Source of the DNA: Sebastes aleutianus
Taxonomy: Eukaryota > Chordata > Actinopteri > Perciformes > Sebastidae
Assembly (NCBI GenBank): GCA_916700875.1
Contig: CAKAKS010000066.1
Coordinates: forward strand, 32,280,490-32,344,489
Length of the DNA: 64,000 nucleotides
Reading direction: 5' to 3'
Shown: positions 24,249-34,829 of the stretch, piece by piece
Numbering within the stretch: position 1 is the stretch's first letter
How the letters are laid out: each line of letters opens with the position of its first letter
Program-made: the position numbers and the translations under genes
The notes under the pieces: generated by a model
What the model was told of the DNA's origin: nothing
Seen by the model: only the letters and a program-made list of their open reading frames with translations
The model's database searches: none

Positions 24249-26968
24249 TGGACAGTTGGGTTTTCTATACAGGCACTTTCATGGGCAGCTCATCTGCTCT
24301 AAACCACAGAGGTCCTTCAGGTCCGGCGCATGTTTTGTATCCTCTCCTCTCAAAGCGTGTGACATCTGACAGAACACCGGTGTATCACTGAAATGGTATT
24401 TTCTGCAGTTTTGTTAAAGCTTTATTATCGTTGACCCTCCTTTACCGCGATAGCGCCTCTCGTTTAATAACGAGGTCCACGTGTTGTCTGTAGCTGTTGT
24501 TGTAGGTGGCTGCTAGCTGGTTGCTAACCTTCTTGTAAACAACATGAGACTGAAACTGTTTCAGCCCAGCATCATGTTATAACTTATGAAGACTGTTGTG
24601 AGTCTAAAGCAGCCCTGATAACATCCAGTTTGCATGGAGACACGAGTAAGAATAATTAACAGGCAACTAATAGTAAAATAAGAACAAAACCTCAGCTGTG
24701 AAACAATACCAGTTTAGTACCACTTTTATGTCAAATGCTTAAATTGTAACGTTATAATCAATCATACAAGTTGAGCTTTATTTAGAATAAAGTGCTTGTA
24801 GATCAAATCAAATATGATGTATCTCACTGTTACTAAAGTCAGTGAGGTACATGTATTTGCAGATTACCCAAGAAACATTAACTACCTAATGTTTGAATGA
24901 AGTTTGGTTTGGCTGTTTATAGATAAGCTCATGAAATGTCTTAGGAACTAGCTGTAAGAAAGGAGAGGGAGAACTCAGAGCAGATCAAATCTTTAATAGA
25001 TTTATTTACATTATATTAAGCATATAAAATATTTTAGCTATGCACTCACTGTTAAGGAAGAAGGCGGGCACGTTTAACCTATGATTGTCTGTCTGTCTCA
25101 TGTATTGTCAAGCAGATCCAAGTTCAGATGCAGATGTTGTAAAAGTTCTAAATATTTTCCTTTTGTATTCATTTGTATCTCTCATATTCAAATTTAAAGG
25201 ATTACACAACCTCAGGGGAGGTAAACACTCTGTGTATACTACCTGAGTGCTTTTTAATTGTGAAATTGATCATGGAGCTCCTATATCCAGCTCATCTCCC
25301 ATGATAATTCACAAATGCACAACTTGGAGTTGTACTAGTTTTGTTTTTTGTTCCCGCTTTGTTCAGTTATAGGAGCTTTTTAAATTTGGTAAGTGGGTTC
25401 TATGGAGAACAAAACCTGCCAAAATAAATAAATAAATAAATGACTCAATAAATAAGTAAATATGATATTAAAAGTAGCAAAAATAATATATAATATATAA
25501 AATATATAGTCATTTATTAGTTGATGAAATGTTTAATTTGCATTTCATTTACTTACCGTTGTATTAATTCCCTTATTTATTTACTCTTCTGTTTAATTTC
25601 CACTTTTATTTATGTATTTGTTTTTACGAATTTTAAAATGTATTTATTTAGCATTTATTTTTATTTATGTATTTATTTTTGAAATAATTTTTGTATTTAT
25701 TTTTAAATGTATGTATTTATTAATTTGTTTAAGCATTTATTTATTTATTTATGCATGATTTTCCCTTAGCATTTCACTGCTTATTCATTCCCCCAAACTT
25801 ATTTATCTCTGTATTCTTTTCTTCACATTATTTATTTCTTTAGAAATATCACATTTTATCAATTAATTAATGACTACATTTATTTTTTATATTATTTTTG
25901 CTACTTTTAATGGCATATTTATTTATTTATTTATCGAGTCATTTATTTATTCATTAATTAATTTTTTATTTTGGCAGGTTCCGTTCTCCATCGAGTTCTG
26001 GCTGAACCCCGGAAGCTGTTCACCGTGTACAAATAGCTAACACTCAAACTTTTCACCGTCCATTACTTAGTCTTCATGCAGTCACTCATCACATCCCTGA
26101 AGATGACTGACAATTGTTACACTGGGGGGATGTGCTGTTTGACAAAGTGTAACATCTTGTTGTTTTCTGTGTACTTTGTCCCCTGTTGCATTATGTCTTA
26201 TTTAGATTATGGCACAATAAACATCTACTTGTGCTCATATCTTTGCTGTATGGACAGCAAAATCCCTATATATCCGAAGCCCATCACACCCTTCAACGTG
26301 TGGAGATGTATGATGATGACACTTGAGCTGTCAACCCTCTTGTGTCCCTTTATCCTCTAGTGTGACCTCATGGAGGAAATGGGTGATAATGCAAACAGAT
26401 AAGGCTCCTGGTACCTGTTGACCACAGTCAGGACCTCCTAAAACAGGACCCTCTGACACAGCGCTCCATCAGTGCCTGCCTCAATGACACCCACAAGGCA
26501 TTGAGCTCTTATCTGCAATGGCCCCTGCTTAGCATTCACGCCATTCACGCGAACAATGCCACCTCTTCCCACTCAGTGGATCTGTGACTGACAGTGGGTG
26601 TTGGTGCACTTGTGTCTGACTTCTGCCTCTATCTGACGCTGCGCTGTTTATCCAGTCAAGATAACCCCACCAAGACACAATAAAGGGCGTGTGTCTTCCT
26701 CGCCACTTCCCGTGTTGTTTGTCTAACTGGACTTTTATAATGGACCTAGCTCTCTATTTGGCACGTTGGTTTCCTCCTCAGAAGGATCTGTGTTAGTTGG
26801 GGGGAGGGTTAGGGCAGAAAGGCTGACTAATGGTCATAGAGCCAGCTCACCGCCCACTGACCAGCCAGCGAGGTGGAAGTGCCCCCATGGCGAGACGGTG
26901 AAAAGCCGGGAAACAGCAGATTAGACCACAGCCTGTGATAAACAGCCGAATAGCTGAGTTATGATGTA
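24249..26968. other. Intergenic DNA
   Basis: 24260-25400 shows nothing recognisable. 25402-25992 is the AT-rich MITE. 26340-26960 is repeat-poor with balanced composition and may be non-coding regulatory DNA. Confidence 0.35.
25402..25992. mobile_element. AT-rich palindromic MITE, family C copy 1
   Basis: The left end TATGGAGAACAAAACCTGCC and the right end GGCAGGTTCCGTTCTCCAT are inverted. Arms of ATAAATAAATAAATGACTC and GAGTCATTTATTTATTC follow. The interior is nearly all TTTA-type sequence. Confidence 0.72.
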
Positions 26969-26976
26969 GTAGCAAT

Positions 26977-27800
26977 ATGGGCTGGAACGATACACCCATC
27001 TCCCGATTCAGTACTATCACGATTGGGTGTCGATTCAATATTTCCCTCACAAATTAGTGGTATTTTCTTTTTAATTTATAAGGGACGTGTAATGTTTCAT
27101 ACTACTGGTGAATATATACCAATCAGTCTTATTTCCATATATGTATTTTGTATATACAGTTCCCTTTGATAACACCTAATTTTGAAAACCGGACGTGGTC
27201 ACACGTGTAAACTTCTAACTTCTAACTTCTCCATGTCCGTCTCTAGCTCTCCCTTCAGCTCCGTTCTCTTTATCCATCCATGGTCAGCTCCATCGGGGCC
27301 GTTTAAATGTATTTAACATAAATGTCAGTATATGGGTGATCTACAGTTGTAGCGTCGGCTGATTTGACCACAGAGATGAGAGTGACGGCCGGCTTGACCG
27401 CACGTTACCGCGATACAATAACGTTTCCTGTCCATGACAGAGTTAGCATGCAGCTTTAGCCGTGATGTCTCGCTCTGCTTTTCCTGGTAATGTGTATGTA
27501 GTGTTTACCACATTGGATTTAAAATGTGATGGTGCAGGTCGTATCCATGCGGACCTCCTCCATTTTCTACTTTCTCATTTCGGCTCGCTGTGTTTTTTTT
27601 TTTTTTTTTTGTGACGGATGCAAAACAGATATGACGTCCCGTTACTTTGACTACAACGATAAAAGTGGTAACTTCCTTCTACCTCTGTATAGACTCAAAT
27701 GAAGCAAATATATAGATTCTGGTATTTAAAATTCTATTTAAAAATCCTAAAAGAAATCGTGATACATAGGTGAATCGATTTTTTTTTTTTCCCACCCCGA
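26977..27800 (+). mobile_element. hAT-like element, family E copy 1
   Basis: It begins GGGCTGGAACGATACACCC and ends with a T-run then CCCACCCCGA. Flanks GTAGCAAT (26969-26976) and GCAGCAAT (27801-27808) differ at one base. The body from 27220 to 27700 is homologous to 59130-59600. Confidence 0.8.
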
Positions 27801-28914
27801 GCAGCAATAGATGGATTCGAGGTCTTTCTTTTTAAGCTTGTCGTGGTTACAGAAATACTTTTGGTTTGAAAGGTTGTAAAGTTGGCTTTTCATTGGAAGG
27901 CCTATCTAGAATGCAGCTTTTGAGTTATGTGTAATCTACTTCAGTTTTCATCATGCAGCTCAGATCTCATATTTGATGAGGCTGATATCAGCAGGGGATC
28001 TTGGGATCCCATGCCTCCATAATGGCTCCTGTGAAGCTGGGGGCATTATAAAGCTTTTCTCTAATAAACCCCCTGTGATCAGTATATCCCCCCCCTCCCT
28101 GCTCTTTATTTATGAATGGCAGAATTTGACAAGGGGGCAGCTCAGGTGGGTAGCTGCCGATCACATGATACCAGCACTAAAAGAGCCAAGCGAGGAATGT
28201 GGACAGGACTCCCCCCTCACCTCTAGTCCCAAAAAAAACTTTGATGCCCCATATCATAACGAATACCCTCTCTGTCCCCTCCCTCCGCGAGCCCTCATAT
28301 GTGCAACGATGTCGAGGAGGGGAACGGGCGCTGCAGTCGGAGCTGGGGGGGGAGTGGTGGGGGGGGCATAGATAGTGGCTGCGTTTGATCTGAAGGTCGC
28401 CAGCCCCTTGCTGGTGTTGAGAGATCCTTGGCGGACGAGGCTGGCTCTTATTTAATAACATGAAGGGGAAGCGGACCTTTCTCTCATAATTAGGCCTAAT
28501 TACCCAGTAGGTGTGGACAGACGGCCCAAGAAGAGACAAACTGCCTTTATCCACGGACTTAGAGTCAGATTACCCCAGAGCTGTCTTATCTGTTACGGGG
28601 CCAGCAGGAGCCTCAATCCTCCTCTCCTGCCTCTTCCCACTGGCTCCCATATCCAGCTCGGGTATATTAATCAGTCAGTCTGATTTATTATGCCCTGTCC
28701 GAGACGCACAGGTTTAATTAGGCCTAGCTAGTAACTGAGATTTTTTTTCCTGTGGACATGTTTAATAAGACAGTTCACTGACCTATTGGGTATTTGTTAT
28801 CTAAGCACTTTATGACATCTTGTCACGTTCATTAAAGCTGCTGGGTGCAGAGACTTTTGGAGATCTAAATAGAGCTACTTACTTGTCCTTGAGGATCACA
28901 TCTACCCCAGCTTC
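27801..28914. other. Repeat-poor intergenic block with homeodomain-type palindrome
   Basis: It holds TAATTAGGCCTAATTA at 28487-28502 and TAATTAGGCCTA at 28715-28726. No coding exon is supported. Confidence 0.4.
28487..28502. promoter_or_regulatory. Perfect palindrome TAATTAGGCCTAATTA
   Basis: Two TAATTA homeodomain-type sites in inverted arrangement around GGCC. The block TAATTAGGCCTA occurs again at 28715-28726. The surrounding 28140-28730 is repeat-poor. Confidence 0.45.
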
Positions 28915-29620
28915 TAAGGGTGCGTTCACACCGAGAGCGAAGCGAACTTTTAGCGCGGCGCGATTACATACAAAGTCAATGCAAAGAGGCGAGTTGACGC
29001 AAATTCACGCGGCTGTGAATTCACGCTGCCGTATTTATGCCTTGATGACGTCATGTTGAGTGTTGATGGAGCAGCTACAATGTTAGCATAGCCTGGCACC
29101 GATCGATCCAAACTCCATTCAGAAAACAACCGTTTTAAACGTTGTTTGCTTGTCGTCTTGCGGACAGACCTGACAAAGCATGTATTCACACTTTTTACAA
29201 ATCAACATTGTTTTGTAGTTATTTTGGCATCCTTTTGATCTGTTTATTGCAATTAAATCAAAGCACAATCTGTTTATTTTGGGTTCATACCGCAGTAGCT
29301 ACATGTGGCTTCCTAGATACAGTCAGTGCAATGGCACTGTATGTGAATAAGGCTCGCGGCTGGGTGACGTTATGAACCCAGACACGACGGCGCTTGGTTT
29401 TCCGACATATCTGGGACTTCGACAACATGTACAAAGCAGCAACAGTGGTTATTTCTTCCGTGGTTGGTGGTGGAAATGGCGGAAAAAAAAGTTGTTGGTA
29501 TCTATAGAGACAAGCTCCTTCTCTTCTCCGGAGCTTCTAGCGCGAATGAACACAAACGATACCGGCGGTAAAAGTAAAGCGAGGCGAAAATTCGCTACGC
29601 TCTTGGTCTAAACACAGCAT
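28915..29620. mobile_element. Non-autonomous DNA element (family L)
   Basis: The left end GGGTGCGTTCACACCGAGAG and the right end GAGGCGAAAATTCGCTACGC followed by TTGGTCTAAACACAGCA are imperfect inverted repeats. The CpG-rich ends GCGAAGCGAA and TTCGCTACGC pair. Confidence 0.6.
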
Positions 29621-30432
29621 TACTGCCGCTACTCCAGCAAGTATCTTTGCAGACGTCAAACATACAAGCTTGACAAGTGACGGGCGCAATTGTTTGCCCG
29701 ACTGTTAGCAAGGAACAATTTAAGGGTCCTTGCAAATAGATTAGAGTGACATCCTGCCACCGTCTTGTTTGTTTACAGTATCTGTCTCTCCCTTCCTGAG
29801 CTGCCCGCGTGTGTGTTTGTATTCGGGTTTTTCGGGTGATTCACTTGAAGCCACCACAACAGACCCATTGTTGTGGGCGATTCAGACACTGGAAATGCTG
29901 ACGCCTGGAAAACAGAGGGAACAGTCCACTGAGGAAGTAGTGGCAGGGGAAAGTGGCCATTATACTCCTCTTTTAGATGCAAGTTTGCTTATATAGTCCA
30001 AGAGTAACACTGTCCCAAACTGTTGTCTTGTGATTGACAGTGAGCTGTGATTGCCGTTGGAAAGTCTTCCAGCCGCTGGTGTTGAGACAATGAAAGCAGA
30101 CAGTTTCGGGCTGCTGTGTCCGTGACTCAGAGCTCCACACAGGCCTGCTGCGAGAGGACAATAAGGGACGCGTAATCCACCTGTTATCAGGGTGAGCCTC
30201 ACCTTGTCACACACTCACAGACACAGGACTCTGGCTCAGGAATGCAGCCTTACCCATCAATTCACAGCTTAACTGATAGACCCTCACAAAAAAACTGTTG
30301 ACGGTTTTTGCTATATTTTCATACCACTCAAAAACAAGTTTGTACAGTTGTTGGCTGAAGAGTTTCCTGCTGGTTTACTTGAGAGATATGAGTGATACCT
30401 AATGGTCAATATCTTGTGCAAACAGCCATATG
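29621..30432. other. Intergenic DNA, no feature seen
   Basis: No familiar repeat, exon or RNA gene is recognised in this stretch. Confidence 0.3.
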
Positions 30433-30440
30433 CTTTGAAC

Positions 30441-31661
30441 TAGGGCTGTCAATCGATAGAAATATTTAATCACTATTAATTGCATGATTGACCATAGTTA
30501 GTCGCGATTAATCACAAATTAATCTCACATTTTTTAATCTGTTCAAAATGTTAATTAAAGGGAGATTTGTGATAAATACATATTGTAAGCTATTTTGTTG
30601 AGCTGTCTCTTACCGAAATGCTCTGAGTGAATTTAAGTTCTCCTTGGTAAGCAGTGATGCAGCGTATACTGTATGTATAGTGCTTTTATTGTGAAAGGTA
30701 TGAATTAAAGGCCGTTGTGAATGAGGGGTCAATATGCGTATTCTCCCAAATTATTAAATACTAGGGCTGTCAATCGCTTAAAAAATGTAATTGCGATTAA
30801 TCACATGATTGTCCATAGTTAATCACGATTAATCAAACATTTTTTATTAGTTCGAAATGTACCTTAAAGGGAGATTTGTCAAATATTTAATACTCTTAAT
30901 ATGGGAGTGGGCAAATATGCTGCTTTATGTAAATGTATGTATATATTTATTATTGGAAATCAATTAACAACACAAAACAATGACAAATATTGTCCAGAAA
31001 CCCTCACAGGTTCCTTTATTTAGCATAAAAAATATGCAAATCAGAGGCGTTCAGGTAGCTCACCTGGTAGAGCCAGCTGTCCAAGTACCAAGGCTGAGTC
31101 CTTAGCGCAGTGGCCCGGGGTTCGAATCCGACCTTTGCTGCATGTCATCCCCTCTCTCTCCCCCTTTCACAACTATTACTGTCAAATAAAGGCAAAAAGC
31201 CAAAAACATTATCTTTAAAAAAATACTCAAATCATAACATGGCAAACTGCAGCCCAACAGGCAACAACAGCTGTCAGTGTGTCAGTGTGCTGACTTGACT
31301 ATGACTTGCCCCAAACTGCATGTGATTATCACAAAGTGGGCATGTCTGTAAAGGGGAGACTCGTGGGTACCCATAGAACCCATTTTCATTCACATATCTG
31401 GAGGTCAGAGGTCAAGGGACCCCTTTGAAAATGGCCATGACAGTTTTTCCTCGCCAAAATTTAGCATAAGTTTGGAGCGTTATTTAACCTCCTTCATGAC
31501 ATAGTTGGTACCAGTGGATTCCTTAGGGTTTCTAGTTTCATATGAAACTTCGCTCTAGCTCTAAAACTGAGCCCGCTACAACCAAAATATCGCAAGTTGC
31601 GTTAATGCGTTAAAGAAATTAGTGCCGTTAAAGCAAATTTGCGTTACCTTTGACAGCCCTA
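30441..31661 (-). mobile_element. hAT-like element, family A, compound copy with two left ends
   Basis: A first left end TAGGGCTGTCAATCGATAG begins at 30441 and stops being family-like near 30580. A second left end begins at 30772 and continues to the single right end TTGACAGCCCTA at 31661. Outer flanks CTTTGAAC (30433-30440) and CTTTGGAA (31662-31669) are similar, suggesting that the outer pair belongs together. A SINE is inserted at about 31044. Confidence 0.7.
31044..31225 (+). mobile_element. tRNA-derived SINE nested in the hAT-like element
   Basis: The pol III A box TAGCTCACCTGG (31056-31067) and B box GGTTCGAATCC (31119-31129) lie 51 bases apart, as in tRNA-derived SINEs. A pyrimidine-rich body and an AATAAAGGCAAAAAGCC tail follow. 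Near-identical A-rich sequence around ATATGCAAATCA and ATACTCAAATCA flanks it, consistent with a target duplication. It is not a tRNA gene, since the head does not fold as a full cloverleaf with a paired acceptor stem. Confidence 0.8.
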
Positions 31662-32116
31662 CTTTGGAACCATTCCAAATAATGTTTTTTTTGGTCATTT
31701 TATATATTTAGATGGATGTTAGTGCTATTTTTTCTATAGTGAGCATGGGGACAAAAATGTTCCATTTTGCAAACATGCAGAGTGTCTCCCTGTGGTGGTA
31801 AACTGATAGTAAAGCTGATGGGATGACTGTGTCCTTGTGAGTCCACCAGACTGCAGCGTTATGTCTTTAATGAGGCAGGCTGGTCAGGGGTCTCTGACTC
31901 TCCGCTTCACAGATTCACATGGACAATTTAACCACTAACCTCCTGAAATGAGTTGCTCCTGAATGCCTCAGGCTCCAGTTTCAGCGTCTACTGATTGCAG
32001 GGAGCAAGGGTTATGATAAGTAAAAGTGGAGGAGGGGGTGACTGTGTGGTGGAAGTGAGGTCGTGCTCATTAACTCAGATGACCTAAAACATGTAGTTAC
32101 CCGTATTGTACTAGAA

Positions 32117-32585
32117 GAGTTTTTGGGGAAATACACTTACTCACTTTCTTGCCAGAGTTACACGAGAAGATACCACTTTTATATGTGTCTGCTCAGTATG
32201 AAGCTTGAGTCAGGACACAGTAAGCTTAGCATGAAGACTGGAAACGGGGCTATTTCTTAGCGTGGAGCAGTGACTTCCTGGAGTCTCTGCTAGTTGCCCT
32301 GGCAACATCACAGTGAGGACAAGACTCAAGTTGTCGTTTTTCTGTACAGATTAAACAAACAAGATATATAGTGTGTTAGTTAGTGAGATTTAGAGGTACT
32401 GATAGGTGGATTCTTAGACAGGTTAGCTGTTTCCCCCTGTTTCCAGTCTTTATGCTATGCTAAGCTAAGTTAATCGTCTCCTGGCTCCAGCTTCCTATTG
32501 AAGAGTGGGATGTATCAATCTCCTCATCTAACTCTCGGCAAGAAGGCAAATAAGCGTATTTCCCTAAATGTATTCCTTTTAAAAG
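32117..32585. repeat. Fish repeat family G, copy 2, palindromic ends
   Basis: The left end TTGGGGAAATACACTTACTC and the right end AAATAAGCGTATTTCCCTAA form an inverted pair. The interior contains mirrored CTTAGCATGAAGACTGGAAA and TTTCCAGTCTTTATGCTATG segments, so the whole element can fold back. Confidence 0.65.
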
Positions 32586-32593
32586 TGCTCTAT

Positions 32594-33760
32594 ACCAGTG
32601 ATTCTCAACCAGGGGTCCTTGAGGGAGTTCCTGGGGGTCCCCAGAAAAATGGGGAATAGTTTATTTTCACTATTTAATTCACTTGAGAAGTGAGCCCAAT
32701 GTTACTAAGAGTCATAAGAGTGATTACTCTGATCATAGTTTTCACTTCCTCCGCGGTTACCTCCTCAACTGTAGTTGACAACTACAGAATTATTACGTTA
32801 ACACCCCAAGACCCGTGTCCCAGCCTCTTTCAGTAGGCCTCGCCGTTAGCTGCGAGCCACCGGCTCAGCTGTCGCTGTGTTGATAGCCGTGCGGAGGCAC
32901 TAGAAATTCTCCCAATTTCACATTTAGCACCTGTAACAAAGAATGGATATTGTTAAGAAGTTTCTCAAACTTTTTCATGTCAAAGACCTCCGAAATCAAT
33001 GTCCAATAGACTGCAGACCATGGATGTAGAAGAGGTAGTGTCCTGTGCTTTTGCCCTGTGTGTTAGTATATAACCTACAACTACATTAAATTCTGTTGAT
33101 GTCATGCTACTAGCACTACTAGCTACTGGCCGATAGCCGGTTGTTTGTGAACGGAGACGTTAATACATCCACCACGGTCCAGGCATACAGCATACAGCCC
33201 ATGGATGTATTATAAGATTATAAAAGTGATGAATTACAGCCAATATATCCATTATTACAGCCACATACAGCTAGCAGGAAGCTGGCTAGAACCAGATATG
33301 TCATATAAGCGTGTAGGGCGGTGCAGTCCTGTGAGTCTGATGCACGTTCATTATGCCGTGGAAAATAACTCTGGATTCAGCGGTTAATGAACTTTAAACT
33401 TTTAGGACATAACGATTTAAATGAGGGCTATTTAAGTGTTTGTAATGGGAAGTTGATCTACCTAAAAAGAAAAAAGATCCTTTGATTTACAGACGTCTCT
33501 TTATACATCCACAGCCAGACTCACTGGCGTTTTCAGTCCAAAATGTTGGCAGCGCTGTAGAGTTTTGTTTCTTTGCTTCTATACTCTTTGCCTGTAAAGT
33601 AAAGCCAGCTTCAGTGTATTATTGTGCGCTATTTTACTTCTAAGAATTTTAGTAGTGTGGTTAGTCGGCTTTTGGTCTTTTCGGAAAAGTCACTTTTCGG
33701 ATTTTTTTCTCTTGTACAGTTTGCGGACTTGTAATTGCAGATAACCAGGTTGAAAAATAC
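32594..33760. mobile_element. Possible hAT (Charlie-like) remnant
   Basis: It starts CAGTGATTCTCAACCAGGGG at 32594 and may end at AACCAGGTTGAAAAATACTT near 33745. The interior is a mosaic with fragments such as 33500-33600 that resemble 10065-10110 in reverse. No intact frame is seen. Confidence 0.4.
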
Positions 33761-34662
33761 TTTCAGTGTGATGGGGGAGGAATTTACGTAGCAGCCGCAG
33801 GGATGATAGCCACGAAAACCTGCAAACACTTTATTTTAATTAGTAGATAATTGTTCATTTGTATTTGAGTGGGTGGTTGTTTTCTAAAGTCATACTCTGT
33901 GCATTGTTTCCCAACAATGAGACAGTGGGATGCATCATCCTGCATTAAACAACAACGTTTTTTGTTGGTCTAATTCAAATACACTGACTGAATATTTGCA
34001 TAAACAGGTTAAAGACACCTGTCATACTAAAACATGACAAGCAGGTTAGAAAAAAGATGGATAGCTGGATATTAGCTATCTGAAGCCAATCACTAAGAGT
34101 GATTGTACTGCAATTTAATGTTGACGCATCATTTCCTCGCAGCATACCTGTGGTCGGTTTGGTTTCCTCGGCGGCCCAGCCTACAAACGACATAAAAGCC
34201 CGAGCTGTTACTTCTGCCTCTGGGACAACGGCTGTTGATCGCAAGAGGAGTGAGAAGCCTGAATCTCCGTCTGTTTACTGTAATTAAGCTGTCAGGGGTT
34301 GTGATTTATGACGTATTGAGTAAGAGAGGTGTTATCAGGTAGACTAGAAGGAGGAAGACGGAGAGAAGGCCACAGGGTTTGTAGCTACTAACAATAGAGC
34401 AAATGCAGACAGCGCATTAAACACAACTGTCTGCTGTGTGGAGAAGAAAAGGCTTCGAGGCAAAATGGAGCTGCTCTCTGACAGTCTTTGCTCTGTGTTG
34501 GTGCAAAAACAAAACAAGATGATTTTAGATTTTAAGCCTACATTTAACTTTAATCTATCCATCTGAAAGAGTCAAATTAACTTGATTTCAATGGAACATT
34601 AATCATTTCTGCTGAAAAGACACTTGTTCAGATAAGTAACTCGGCTCACTTTTCTGTTTCAG
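33761..34662. other. DNA directly upstream of first gnb1l coding exon
   Basis: It contains the branch/acceptor region used at 34662. The gnb1l promoter and non-coding first exon must lie here or further upstream, but I cannot place them. Confidence 0.35.
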
Positions 34663-34829
34663 TGGTGTGTCATGACTCGCGGCCTCCTTGCAACCATACA
34701 TTGATTGTGTGACCCAGGGATGTCTCGTCCTGCTCCGTCCCCCATCTACACCCTGAGGGGGGCTGGCGGGGCCCTCAACACCCTCCACTTTAGCTGCCAT
34801 GGAGGGGACACTCCCCTCCTGTTTTCTGG
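34663..34829 (+). CDS. gnb1l: gnb1l first coding exon (5' UTR part 34663-34719, ATG 34720)
   Basis: A strong polypyrimidine tract and acceptor (ttttctgtttcag) end at 34662, so a non-coding exon lies further upstream. ATG at 34720 starts MSRPAPSPIYTLRGAGGALN and the exon ends in LLFSG with donor tctgg|gtgagt. An upstream ATG at 34672 is in the same frame but closes at TGA 34702, so it cannot be the start. Confidence 0.9.

Noticed and set aside
31044..31140. Functional tRNA gene
   Set aside because: A and B boxes exist, but the acceptor stem does not pair and a SINE body follows.
31110..31298. Frame of 62 codons
   Set aside because: It is made of the SINE and the hAT-like element around it.
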